Origin: BMS3BBIN04 sp964552465
GTDB taxonomy: Bacteria > Electryoneota > Electryoneia > Electryoneales > Electryoneaceae
Assembly: GCA_964552465.1 (NCBI GenBank)
Contig: CAZKGR010000002.1
Coordinates: 62,001-126,000 of the forward strand
DNA length: 64,000 bases
Direction: 5' to 3'
Positions within the stretch are counted from its first letter, which is position 1. The number at the start of each line of letters is the position of its first letter. A program made the position numbers and the translations under genes. Shown here piece after piece: positions 9,262-18,003 of the stretch. The notes beneath the pieces were generated by a model that was given only the letters and a program-made list of their open reading frames with translations, had not been told where the DNA came from and searched no databases.

Positions 9262-9963
9262 CTACATCTTTTCCTCGATCACCCGGCGTTGCAGCTTCGA
9301 GATCTGCTCGGTCGGATTGAGGTGCTTGGGGCACGCGTGGTAGCAGTTCGTGATCTTGTGACAGCGCCACAGACCGTGCTTGTTGTCCAGCGCTTCTACA
9401 CGATCCGCCAAGCCCTTGTCGCGCGTGTCGAATGTGTACCGGAACGCCTTGAGCAACGCTGCGGGGCCGAGATATTGTTCGTCCGCCCAGAAGCTCGGGC
9501 ATGAGCTCGTGCACGCTGCGCAGAGAATACACGCGATGCTGTCGCCCATCAGCTTGAACTCTTCCGGCGACTGGAAACGTTCCTGCGAGGGCGGCGGATC
9601 ATCATTGATCAGCCACGGTTTCACCCGCTTCAGCGCCGCGTAGAACGGTTCCATATTCACCGCGAGGTCACGGTAGATTTCAAAGCCCGGCAAAGGATCA
9701 ACCGTGATCGTGCCCTTGATCTCCTTGATCTGGAGTTCGCAGGCGAGATCGTTCTTGCCGTTTATCATCATCGCGCACGAACCGCAGATACCGTGACGGC
9801 ATGAGCGACGGTAGGTTACTGTACCATCGACATACCATTTGATCTCGTTCAACGCGTCGAGAACAGTCCACCAGTTCTCGACCTCGATCTCGTAGCTCTG
9901 GTAGCTCGGCTTGTTATCCGTTTCCGGGTTGAACCGGAAAATCTTGAATGTGCGTTTAGCCAT
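9262..9963 (-). CDS. sdhB: Succinate dehydrogenase/fumarate reductase iron-sulfur subunit
   Basis: With start ATG 9963 (GGAG eight bases upstream) the protein is 233 residues. It carries the [2Fe-2S] motif C-R-H-G-I-C-G-S-C with a later C in N-D-L-A-C, the [4Fe-4S] motif C-I-L-C-A-A-C-T-S-S-C-P, and the [3Fe-4S]-type C-H-K-I-T-N-C-Y-H-A-C-P-K motif that lacks the fourth cysteine. This is the usual SdhB pattern and passes electrons from FAD to the quinone site. An in-frame GTG 69 bases further upstream is rejected because that stretch is translated heptamer repeat. It is separated from sdhA by about 246 bases of repeat-rich spacer, unusual for this operon. Confidence 0.95.
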   Translation of the reverse strand: MAKRTFKIFRFNPETDNKPSYQSYEIEVENWWTVLDALNEIKWYVDGTVTYRRSCRHGICGSCAMMINGKNDLACELQIKEIKGTITVDPLPGFEIYRDLAVNMEPFYAALKRVKPWLINDDPPPSQERFQSPEEFKLMGDSIACILCAACTSSCPSFWADEQYLGPAALLKAFRYTFDTRDKGLADRVEALDNKHGLWRCHKITNCYHACPKHLNPTEQISKLQRRVIEEKM

Positions 9964-9973
9964 GAATAGTCTC

Positions 9974-10063
9974 CAAGTACGAAGTACATAGTACAAAGTA
10001 CGAAGTACAAAGTATTGTATACGAAGTACCAAACAACAAATTCAAGTACTAAGTACGCAGTAC
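9974..10063. repeat. Heptamer tandem array, unit NAAGTAC, in the sdhA-sdhB spacer
   Basis: Read on the plus strand, 9974-10029 is an unbroken run of eight 7-base units of the form CAAGTAC, GAAGTAC, ATAGTAC, AAAGTAC, GAAGTAC, AAAGTAT, TGTATAC, GAAGTAC. After 13 bases there are three more at 10043-10063. On the sense (minus) strand it reads GTACTTC GTACTTT and so on. Similar GTACTT motifs in the opposite orientation lie at 10178-10219, next to and inside the end of sdhA. This looks like expansion of a heptamer microsatellite with inverted copies on each side of the spacer. Confidence 0.8.
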
Positions 10064-10209
10064 ACGCATCACTGATTACTCTTGTGAATGCTTTGTTTGT
10101 TGAAGAACAGGTTTATCGATCGTCGAAAGCTTTGAATCAGTTTAGTCATTTTCTTTCGACTTCTTTTTCTTAAGACTTTGTACTTCTTCTACTTTCGACT
10201 TTGTACTTC

Positions 10210-11955
10210 TTAGTACTTCCGTTCCATCGGCTCGAAGCCCGGATGGGTCACACCCTTGAGAATGACTTCCTTGTCGAAGTTCAAATCCCAGTTCGTACCC
10301 TTCCGCCAGGCTAACGTGTGCTTGAGGAATTTCTCGTCGTCACGTTTCGGGAAGTCCGTACGGGCATGACCGCCTCGACTCTCCTCACGTGCTAACGCGC
10401 CTTCGACAATCGCACCGCTGAACTCAAGCAAATGCCCAAGCTCAACTGCTTCGAGCAGGTCAGTGTTGAACTGGTCGGACTTGTCGTCGATGGTGATGTG
10501 CTTGAACCGTTCTTCCAGCTCCTGCACCTTCGCCTTCTGGGTGACGAGCTGCTTCTCGGTACGGAACACGCCACAATCGAGCATCATCGTTTCCTGCAGC
10601 TCGAGGCGGATCTTGCCGACTTTTTCGTCACCCGTAACATTTTTGAAGTGGTCGACCTCTGCACGTGCAGCGTCTTCGTAATCGTCCGGCAGGGTCGGGA
10701 AGTCGAGGCCTGGCAGATCGTTGACGATTGACTTACCGGCCCGGCGTCCGAAGAGCAATGCTTCGAGCAGGCTGTTGGTGCCGAGACGGTTCGCGCCGTG
10801 TACGCTGATGCACGAACATTCGCCAGCGGCATAGAAGCCGACGGTTTCCGAACGGTTGGCGTCGTATGTCACCCGGCAATTTGGGTTCGCTGGAATACCG
10901 CCCATGCTGTAGTGAGCGGTCGGCTGAATTGGGATCGGTTCTTTGCGCGGATCGACACCGGCGAAGTTCATCGCCAGCTCGGTGATCTGCGGCAGACGTT
11001 CCTTCAGCTTCGCTTCGCCGAGATGGGTTACGTCAATGTGGATCTTGTCCATGCCGTCAATGCCGCGGCCTTCGTCGATCTCCTGCTGCATCGCACGGGC
11101 AACCATGTCACGTGGTGCGAGTTCCATCAACGTCGGCGCGTAATCTTCCATGAAACGGCGACCTTCACCGTTCACCAGGTAGCCGCCTTCGCCACGTGCA
11201 CCTTCGGTAACCAGAATGCCGCTCTTCCACAATCCGGTCGGGTGAAACTGGACGAATTCCATGTCTTGGATCGGCAGGCCGACGCGGCTGACTAACGCAA
11301 GACCGTCGCCGGTGTTGGCGTGCGCGTTTGAGGTGATGCTGAACGCGCGACCGTAGCCGCCCATGCCGAACATGACAGCACGTCCATAAAATGTATGCAG
11401 CTCACCGGTCACCATCTCAATAGCGACCACGCCGACTGCTCGGTTGTCACGGAAGATCAGGCTCAGTACCTGGAACTCGGAGTAGAAATTGACGCCGTGC
11501 TTGAGGGATTGTTCGTGCAACGTGTGCAGCAAAACATGACCCGTGAAGTCGGCAGAGTAACATGCACGCAGCGACGCTTCCTTACCGAAATCGAGCGTAT
11601 GTCCGCCGAACTTACGTTGGGCAATTTTACCTTCTTCGGTTCGGCTGAACGGGCAGCCCCAGTGTTCCATCTCGTAGACAGTTTCCGGCGCTTCACGGAC
11701 CATCATTTCGATCGCGTCCTGGTCGCCCAGGTAATCCGACCCCTTGACGGTGTCGAACATGTGGTATTCCCAGCGGTCGGTCTTGGAGATGCTGGCCAAT
11801 GATGCTGCGACACCACCCTGCGCCGCACCGGAGTGCGAACGGCTGGGATAGACTTTTGTCAGCACCGCGACATCGGCAACCTGGCCGATCTCAACTGCGG
11901 CACGTGAACCGGCGAGGCCGGCACCGACAATGATAACGTCATGGCGATGAATCAT
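10210..11955 (-). CDS. sdhA: Succinate dehydrogenase/fumarate reductase flavoprotein subunit
   Basis: A 581-residue flavoprotein. The N-terminus has the FAD dinucleotide fold V-G-A-G-L-A-G-S-R-A, the H-S-G-A-A-Q-G-G motif carrying the covalent-FAD histidine, the F-H-P-T-G substrate loop, and the G-A-R-G-E-G-G and H-G-A-N-R-L-G motifs. It oxidises succinate to fumarate and passes electrons to SdhB. The start overlaps the last bases of sdhD (ATGA at 11952-11955). The C-terminal codons and stop lie within a GTACTT motif, so the repeat-rich spacer begins immediately downstream. Confidence 0.96.
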   Translation of the reverse strand: MIHRHDVIIVGAGLAGSRAAVEIGQVADVAVLTKVYPSRSHSGAAQGGVAASLASISKTDRWEYHMFDTVKGSDYLGDQDAIEMMVREAPETVYEMEHWGCPFSRTEEGKIAQRKFGGHTLDFGKEASLRACYSADFTGHVLLHTLHEQSLKHGVNFYSEFQVLSLIFRDNRAVGVVAIEMVTGELHTFYGRAVMFGMGGYGRAFSITSNAHANTGDGLALVSRVGLPIQDMEFVQFHPTGLWKSGILVTEGARGEGGYLVNGEGRRFMEDYAPTLMELAPRDMVARAMQQEIDEGRGIDGMDKIHIDVTHLGEAKLKERLPQITELAMNFAGVDPRKEPIPIQPTAHYSMGGIPANPNCRVTYDANRSETVGFYAAGECSCISVHGANRLGTNSLLEALLFGRRAGKSIVNDLPGLDFPTLPDDYEDAARAEVDHFKNVTGDEKVGKIRLELQETMMLDCGVFRTEKQLVTQKAKVQELEERFKHITIDDKSDQFNTDLLEAVELGHLLEFSGAIVEGALAREESRGGHARTDFPKRDDEKFLKHTLAWRKGTNWDLNFDKEVILKGVTHPGFEPMERKY

Positions 11956-12392
11956 AACGTCACCCCCTGATTCTGGATGACATCGATCATGCCAACGTTC
12001 TGACCCATATCAAGTCCCTGAAGGAACGTTGGTTCAAGCGTTACGATGGTCACCGTACCCGTAATTAGCAGCACGATCATCAAGAGCCACGCAAGGCTGA
12101 CGAGGATGACGCGCATCGCGGGACGGTGGAAATAGTCATGAATGTTAATCACAAGTCCCTGGCCAGCGTGGAACAGTACCGCGACGAGGAAAATGAGATC
12201 AACAGTCTTGAACATCGGGGATGCCAGCCGGGTAGTCACTTCTTCCCAGGTGACAGTTCCGCCATTCAGGAAATGAAGGAACATGTAATGCAGGAACAGG
12301 GTTACGACCAGCAACAGGCCCGAAATCCTCTGCAAGACCCAAGCCGTGGATCCGCCGGAACCTGTCCCGGTGCGGGCGAGCATATTCAACAT
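11952..12392 (-). CDS. sdhD: Succinate dehydrogenase membrane anchor subunit (SdhD-like)
   Basis: A 146-residue protein with three membrane helices. The first helix begins at the W-V-L-Q-R-I-S-G-L-L-L motif and contains the H-Y-M-F-L-H pair; the second contains the F-H-A-G-Q-G-L motif, whose histidine is the likely heme ligand. This is the quinone- and heme-binding anchor of complex II. It starts 4 bases after the sdhC stop and overlaps sdhA by four bases, so the order is sdhC-sdhD-sdhA-sdhB. Confidence 0.85.
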   Translation of the reverse strand: MLNMLARTGTGSGGSTAWVLQRISGLLLVVTLFLHYMFLHFLNGGTVTWEEVTTRLASPMFKTVDLIFLVAVLFHAGQGLVINIHDYFHRPAMRVILVSLAWLLMIVLLITGTVTIVTLEPTFLQGLDMGQNVGMIDVIQNQGVTL

Positions 12393-12396
12393 TGTC

Positions 12397-12816
12397 TCAC
12401 CCTCCTATGCTTGGGAAAAAGGATTCGCCGTGGCCGAGCTGTTCCAACGCATGTCCAATCATGCTCGAACCACCCCAGACCCAGAGAAGGCCACCGATAA
12501 TCATCACGACCCAGAACAATGGGACATGTTTCTCGGTAGCGCCGAAGAAGTCGATCGCAATCAGGCGCAGTCCGTTCAACGCGTGATAGATCACGCAGAA
12601 CAGCAACCCGACTTCGAGGAAACGAAACAGCGGAGCCGATACAACGGCCATTGTCGCAGCGAATGTTTCCGGACCGAGTTGCAGGGTGGAGATGACCCAT
12701 ACGTGCATCGACACGTACAAGACGAGCGCCAGTCCTGTCAAACGGTGAAACAACCACGCGATCTGGCCGGTCCGCCAGCGGTAGTGGGAGTACCCTCGGG
12801 TACGAAGAGAGGCCAT
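12397..12816 (-). CDS. sdhC: Succinate dehydrogenase cytochrome b subunit (SdhC-like)
   Basis: The start is taken at 12816, where an AGGAGG sequence lies five bases upstream; a longer in-frame reading to 12885 has no such site. The resulting 139-residue protein has three membrane helices and the W-L-F-H-R-L-T-G-L-A-L signature of SdhC plus a Y-H-A-L-N-G-L-R motif in helix 2, the typical heme-b histidine position. It forms the membrane anchor together with the next gene. It is the first gene of the sdhCDAB operon; an inverted repeat lies about 80 bases upstream of it. Confidence 0.87.
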   Translation of the reverse strand: MASLRTRGYSHYRWRTGQIAWLFHRLTGLALVLYVSMHVWVISTLQLGPETFAATMAVVSAPLFRFLEVGLLFCVIYHALNGLRLIAIDFFGATEKHVPLFWVVMIIGGLLWVWGGSSMIGHALEQLGHGESFFPSIGG

Positions 12817-12898
12817 GCATCCTCCTGGAATGCGGTTACGGTCGTCAAGGCCTGAATGGTGAGCCGCCGGCGAATTACAAGACATTCACTCGATTCAT

Positions 12899-12930
12899 TT
12901 GCACAAGGCCTCCCAAAAACCATTGTGCAA
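12899..12930. promoter_or_regulatory. Inverted repeat upstream of sdhC
   Basis: TTGCACAA (12899-12906) and TTGTGCAA (12923-12930) form an exact inverted repeat with a 16-base spacer, 83 bases upstream of the sdhC start. The spacing of the half-sites (centre to centre 24 bases) is larger than a single dimer site, and no clean -10 hexamer is found in register. It could be an operator of the sdh operon; this is an inference from position and symmetry only. Confidence 0.35.
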
Positions 12931-13108
12931 TGTTTCGCAAAGTGATCGTCTCATGCCCTTTCCGGCGGGAACAAGATAAGGATGAGTATGGCTCTGCTCA
13001 AGACAGGTACCCCGCGATGTTAGCACCAAGGCAAGTGACGCAAAGGGTTTCAGGCATTTCGAGTTCGGATACGTGAACTTTCGCACAAACACGTATTACC
13101 ATTACAGA

Positions 13109-13975
13109 TCACACAGTTGGCGACAGCACTCCTTCGAGAATTGTGACCGCCTGCCCGACTAATTCGACACGGTCGCCGCCGGTTCGCACCCGGACAATTC
13201 CACCTCGTTCTGAGGCCTGGTGGCAGACTACCTCGTGCTTGTTCAGACGTTCGCTCCAGAACGGTCCAATGGCACAATGTGCCGATCCGGTCACCGGATC
13301 TTCATCCACTCCAACCTGCGGCGCGAAGAATCGCGATACGACGTCATACTCACCATCGCCAGCGGCAGTCAGAATCATGCCGCGCTCGTTCACATCAACC
13401 AGCGCATCGAGATTCGGTTTCGCAGCACGGACGGCTTCAGCGTCTTCCAGTTCGACAAAACTGTCTTCACTCGCTTTGCCATATAGCTTGATCTCGACAT
13501 CCGGCAATACATCTCTCAGCCACCCTGGCCTGGCGGTAGGTACAACCTCTACGGCGGGAAAGTCCATCAGGAGATTATCGCCATCCGGCTTCACACTCAA
13601 TATGCCGCTACGGGTGTAAAACGAGACGGGATCTTTACTGGAAAACTGACCACTGTCGAACAGATAGTGCGCTGAGGCGAGGGTTGCGTGACCACACAGA
13701 TTCACTTCTGCGCCAGGTGTGAACCAGCGGAGAACAAATGAACGTTGCGCGTCCAAGGACGCAGTCAGATTCGCATCCCATCCCCAGACTGCAAAGCTGT
13801 GGCTGCCGGGATGAGACAACGGGAGCAGGAAGGCTGTTTCAGCGTGACGCATCTCTTTAGCTAACGATTGCATCCACTCGTCAGTAGCGTATTCCGTCAA
13901 CATGCAAACGCCTGCCGGATTCCCGGAGAACGCTCTGTCTGTGAACGCATCCACAACTGCGATTCGCCGTTCCAT
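13109..13975 (-). CDS. PhzF family epimerase/isomerase
   Basis: The ATG at 13975 is preceded by AAGGTGG and gives 288 residues. The protein has the PhzF two-lobed pattern: V-D-A-F-T-D-R-A-F-S-G-N-P-A-G-V at the N-terminus, the H-A-E-T-A-F region with the catalytic glutamate, then N-L-C-G-H-A-T-L-A-S-A-H in the first lobe and D-P-V-T-G-S-A-H-C in the second. Members isomerise or epimerise small metabolites; only some make phenazines, and no other phenazine genes are present. It stands alone here, so the substrate is not known. Confidence 0.85.
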   Translation of the reverse strand: MERRIAVVDAFTDRAFSGNPAGVCMLTEYATDEWMQSLAKEMRHAETAFLLPLSHPGSHSFAVWGWDANLTASLDAQRSFVLRWFTPGAEVNLCGHATLASAHYLFDSGQFSSKDPVSFYTRSGILSVKPDGDNLLMDFPAVEVVPTARPGWLRDVLPDVEIKLYGKASEDSFVELEDAEAVRAAKPNLDALVDVNERGMILTAAGDGEYDVVSRFFAPQVGVDEDPVTGSAHCAIGPFWSERLNKHEVVCHQASERGGIVRVRTGGDRVELVGQAVTILEGVLSPTV

Positions 13976-14068
13976 ATATCCACCTTTCACGTTGCCAATT
14001 GATCCGTATAAATATAGAGACTCGCTACGGTGAAAGGTCCGGGGGAGTGCCCTGGGTTCTATAGGCTG

Positions 14069-15522
14069 CTATTTCATCAACACAATCTTCCGTACTTCGT
14101 TCATCTCACCTGGTACGAATGCCCGCACGAAATAGATGCCGCTGGACAGTCCGTTGCTATTTAATGCCAAGGCATGGTTTCCCGCCGAACGCTGTCCATC
14201 CACAAGAACCGCTACTACTTGGCCAAGCATGTTATACACACTGATTTTCAACTCTGATGGCGTAGGTAGGCTGACCACAATTGAAGTTGATGCGTTGAAA
14301 GGATTTGGGGAGATGGACTGTATTGAATAAGCAGAAGGTAGAACTGACGCATCCAGTTCTTCTGAAACATCCACAGTTCCCTCATTTCGGATCCAGAACA
14401 CTTCACTGGTAGCACCTAAGATGTCAATGTCTGAATCGTTGTCGAGATCTACAGTCTCAAGCGAGACAAATGTCCATGTGGTCGTCACAATGTTGGTGAG
14501 GGGACCAAACCCACCTATTCCATCTATGTTTTCAAACCAAACAAGCTTTTCTAAAGTCAATGTCCGGAAGCTGGAGAGAACATCAGAATCACCATCACCA
14601 TCAAAGTCTGCACATATGGCGTGATAGACATCAGGAACAGCAGTACTTATCTCATGTCCCTCAGAATATGTCCCTTGTCCATCCGAGTTTTCATACCAAT
14701 AGACTGATTCAATCTCAGGATGCGAAGCGACCAGATCTAGATCCTGATCACCATCAATATCAGCGAAACAAATGGAATTTGTGTATTCGGTGCAGGGGAT
14801 GATTGATTGCTGTTCACTGAAGGTTCCCGCCCATCCGTGTTCTCAAGCAACACTAGTGGTCCATTATGGGTGAGGAGAACAATGTCACCATCATTATCAG
14901 AATCTATATCAATGAATTCAATTCCTTCTATAACTTGCGAATCGGTTACATATTGATTTGCAGGTCCAAAATTACCCAATCCATCCGAATTCTCGTACCA
15001 TTCGATTTGGTTGTTAATCAAGGTAGTCCCTGTGATGAGATCGACATCCTCATCACCGTCAACATCGCCAGTTTCGAACCCGCTGTACCACCAAGTATTT
15101 GTGGCAATGACCAGCTCTGGTCCGAAAGAGCCTGCGTTGTCAATCGCTTCCATCATCCGTATTTCATTACGATTATCCTCGATGTACAAGAGGTCTTCCA
15201 AGTTATCACCATTCACATCTTCCAGAAAAACCGGCGTATTAACCCATGTATTTGTTACGATTACTTGTTCAGGGCCAAAAGAACCTTGTCCATAGTGTTC
15301 ATACCAGATAATTGACCCGTCAACGGCGTCACCAGTCAGGATATCCAGACTACCATCACTATTCATATCAACAGCTTGAGTTGTGCCTTGGCAAAGAACA
15401 CCTTCTGCTATCACCAATTTGTCACTGAACTCGACTGGATCAGCGAGAATAGGCACAGCAATGGAAAGCGAAAGAAGAGTGAGGTAGGCGACAACCACAT
15501 GAATCCAATTCATACGCTTCAT
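14069..15522 (-). pseudogene. FG-GAP/VCBS-repeat secreted protein with T9SS domain, single-base frameshift
   Basis: The N-terminal part starts at ATG 15522 (GGAG eight bases upstream) with a signal peptide ending near ILADP. It contains repeated FG-GAP/VCBS units of the form D-I-D-G-D-x-D-x-D and W-Y-E-N-S-D-G-x-G-x-F-G-P. In the first frame the gene stops near 14737. Joining to the next frame at the CCC run at 14830-14832 restores an uninterrupted reading (D-G-A-G-T-F-S-E follows the repeat rule) through to a T9SS type A domain ending R-K-I-V-L-M-K at 14069. One missing base in that run explains the break, so it is either a recent pseudogene or a consensus error. Restored length is about 484 residues. 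Confidence 0.8.
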
Positions 15523-15632
15523 CGTTGTTCTCCAACACTGTTCTATTAATGAGACAACAATAACTATAATAGTCCAGGTGTACCGAAAAAACAACTATAT
15601 GCATGCTGCCCGCATCGCATAATTCAACTGGA

Positions 15633-17060
15633 TCATTCCCACTCAAACCGTGCTCTGAAGTGGCGGAGGATGGGTGGTTCGTTGGTGAATTTCAAGCCGC
15701 GGATTGTGTCACGGCGGTTCCAGAGCTTGACCAGGATATCGCGCACGTAGTTCAGGTGATTCTCCGTGTACACGCGGCGGGGGATCGTCATCCGCATAAG
15801 CTCGAGTTTAGGCGGACGGTTCTTGCCAGTGTCCGGGTCACGATCCGCCAGCACCGTCCCGATTTCCACACCTCGTATCCCACCTTCGAGGTACAGTTCG
15901 CAAACCAGCGCCTGTGCGGGGAATTGCTCCTGATCGAGATGGGGGAGGAATTTCTTCGCGTCAACGTAGATCGCGTGCCCGCCCGGGGGACGCACGATCG
16001 GTATCCCAGCTTCAGTCAGGGAGTCGCCGAACCGTTTCACCTGACCGATACGTGCGGCGAGGTAATCTTCGTCTGTACCCTCATACAGCCCGGTTGCCAG
16101 CGCTTCCATGTCACGTCCGGACAGCCCGCCGTAGGTCAGATAGCCTTCGAAGAGGATGTTGAACGAGCCGCACTGGTTGTAGAGCTCCTCGTCACGCATG
16201 ACCAGCAGTCCGCCCATGTTGACAATTGCGTCCTTCTTTGCCGACATCGTGGCCGCATCCGCATATGAAAATACCTCACGAGCAATATCTCGGACGCTGC
16301 GTTCGCCCTGACCCGGCTCACGTTGCTGGATGAACCACGCGTTCTCAGCGAAACGGGCGGCATCGATGATCAACCGCAGCTTCCGCTTCTTGCAGAATGC
16401 GGCTACTTCCTTGACGTTCGCGAGGCTGACTGGCTGACCGCCGCCGGAATTGTTGGTCACAGTGATCAACACGAACGGGATCTTTTCCACGCCGACCTGA
16501 TTGACCACTTCAGTCAGCTTGGCGAGATCAACATTGCCTTTGAACGGTTCGTTGTTTTCCGGAACGAAACAGGCGTCAATGGTGCAGTCGATGGCATGCG
16601 CGTGACGGAATTCGATGTGTGCTTTGGTGGTGTCGAAATGGCTGTTACCGGGGATTACATCGCCGTCTTTTACTAACACCGAGTGCAGCACATTCTCCGC
16701 CGCACGACCCTGGTGCGTTGGCAGAACATACTCGAAGCCCATAATGTCTTGTACGGCAGCGTGTAAACGCTGGAATGACGTCGATCCGGCGTAGGATTCG
16801 TCGCCTTCCATCATGCTCGCCCACTGGTGCTCACTCATCGCACCGGTACCAGAGTCTGTGAGCAGATCGATGAAGACGTGATCGGCGGGAACGTTGAAAA
16901 TGTTCAGCCCAGCTTCGAGGAGGATACGTTCACGTTCGGCCCGATCCGGTAGATGAATCGGCTCGGTCATTTTGATCTTGTACGGTTCGGGATGGGAGGG
17001 GAGAGACTCGGAGATCTGCCAATCGTAGTGTTCTGGGTCAGGGTGGGTCGATGCGCTCAT
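15633..17060 (-). CDS. tnaA: Tryptophanase (tryptophan indole-lyase)
   Basis: A 475-residue PLP enzyme of the beta-eliminating lyase family. It has the P-T-H-Q-G-R-A-A-E-N motif, N-N-S-G-G-G-Q-P-V-S, D-A-A-R-F-A-E-N-A and the S-A-K-K-D PLP-lysine motif. The segment G-I-R-G-V-E-I-G followed by R-D-P-D-T-G-K matches tryptophanases; tyrosine phenol-lyases instead have an M-E-R-G sequence with the Arg that recognises tyrosine. It would split tryptophan into indole, pyruvate and ammonia. No tnaC-like leader peptide, permease or regulator is adjacent. A T9SS cargo gene lies downstream and the upstream 166 bases have no gene. Confidence 0.88.
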   Translation of the reverse strand: MSASTHPDPEHYDWQISESLPSHPEPYKIKMTEPIHLPDRAERERILLEAGLNIFNVPADHVFIDLLTDSGTGAMSEHQWASMMEGDESYAGSTSFQRLHAAVQDIMGFEYVLPTHQGRAAENVLHSVLVKDGDVIPGNSHFDTTKAHIEFRHAHAIDCTIDACFVPENNEPFKGNVDLAKLTEVVNQVGVEKIPFVLITVTNNSGGGQPVSLANVKEVAAFCKKRKLRLIIDAARFAENAWFIQQREPGQGERSVRDIAREVFSYADAATMSAKKDAIVNMGGLLVMRDEELYNQCGSFNILFEGYLTYGGLSGRDMEALATGLYEGTDEDYLAARIGQVKRFGDSLTEAGIPIVRPPGGHAIYVDAKKFLPHLDQEQFPAQALVCELYLEGGIRGVEIGTVLADRDPDTGKNRPPKLELMRMTIPRRVYTENHLNYVRDILVKLWNRRDTIRGLKFTNEPPILRHFRARFEWE

Positions 17061-17292
17061 GCATGTCCTCAGTGCCGGGAGTCCACATGAGCCAGCAAAC
17101 AGCCTGCGAGCCTGTGGACAAGGAGTTGGATGTGAATAACAGAACTAACCTGATAGAGTGTCGGAAGGTACGTTGCTTCTCAGTTGCGGTCAAGTAAGGT
17201 AACCGCGTTCGCAAGTCTCAATTCAGTTGCAGGAAGTGAGCGGTGCTGCTATCTTAGCGGCATCCGGGAACAGTAACGCAAGGGGTGCCAGA

Positions 17293-17763
17293 GTGAATGC
17301 GGACACGGAGTGGTTGGGTCCAGATTATTGGCGTGATCGTCAGATTGACTGGAAACACAAAGTGTTTTATTTCGTTGATCTGCCTTGCCTGCTTGGCACA
17401 CCGCGCAACCTCTATGAATCAGGCCAGCAGTTGAAAGCTGAGATCGGTACCAAGGAGTATCAGATTACCGATGATGCGATGGTTTTGATCCAACTCGGAA
17501 CGCTCAAAGGCAAGCTGATGGTCAATGTGCACAAGCCGGATGCGTACGACGCGTACGTCTTCGAGCTGGAGCCGAGCAAGTTGTTCACGGCAGTGCACGA
17601 GGGTCCGTTTAAAACGATCAAGCAGACAGCGAAAGTGTTGCAGGAAAAAGTCAAGAAGGAAAAGGGGGTGTCCGCCACCCACACCTTCTACTGGGACTTC
17701 CGGCATGGTCCGCAGATGGCGGGCCAACGTGCCGACCGCTTCGTTGTAATTTGCCAGGTGTAA
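17293..17763 (+). CDS. Hypothetical protein, possibly GyrI-like fold
   Basis: The start is uncertain; GTG at 17293 has AAGGGG eight bases upstream and is preferred to an upstream TTG at 17227. The 156-residue product begins with a W-L-G-P-D-Y-W segment, a soluble alpha/beta protein rich in charged residues with no signal peptide. The C-terminal half, with E-P-S-K-L-F-T-A-V-H-E-G-P-F-K-T-I and a closing A-D-R-F-V-V-I-C-Q-V strand, vaguely resembles GyrI-like small-molecule-binding domains, but the similarity is weak. It is followed by a strong terminator hairpin, so it is probably a single transcription unit. Confidence 0.5.
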   Translation: MNADTEWLGPDYWRDRQIDWKHKVFYFVDLPCLLGTPRNLYESGQQLKAEIGTKEYQITDDAMVLIQLGTLKGKLMVNVHKPDAYDAYVFELEPSKLFTAVHEGPFKTIKQTAKVLQEKVKKEKGVSATHTFYWDFRHGPQMAGQRADRFVVICQV

Positions 17764-17769
17764 ACAACC

Positions 17770-17796
17770 AGCGCCGAGGGATTGTCCCCCGGCGCT
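17770..17796 (+). terminator. Rho-independent terminator
   Basis: Arms AGCGCCG (17770-17776) and CGGCGCT (17790-17796), with an inner GGG/CCC pairing, followed by TCTTCTTT. It ends the gene at 17293-17763. Confidence 0.75.
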
Positions 17797-18003
17797 TCTT
17801 CTTTAGTGTCGTTTTGATTGAAAATAATAGATGTCTGACTCGATTATCGTCATTCTGAATCCGGCTACAACCGGATGAAGAAGGTCCAGTTGTTCAAAAA
17901 GTGACCATGTTAGCTAAGTTCGACCTTCTTCACTACGCTGCGCTGTGTTCAGAACGACCTGAATCGCTGACTGTAGCGTGTTCTGCAACTCGCATTGGAT
18001 CGC

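Noticed and set aside
9964..10032. N-terminal extension of sdhB starting at 10032
   Set aside because: It translates the heptamer array into a repeated YFVLRT-like peptide; the ATG at 9963 has a GGAG site and fits the SdhB family start.
12817..12885. sdhC start at 12885
   Set aside because: The AGGAGG site right before 12816 and the family start support the shorter protein.
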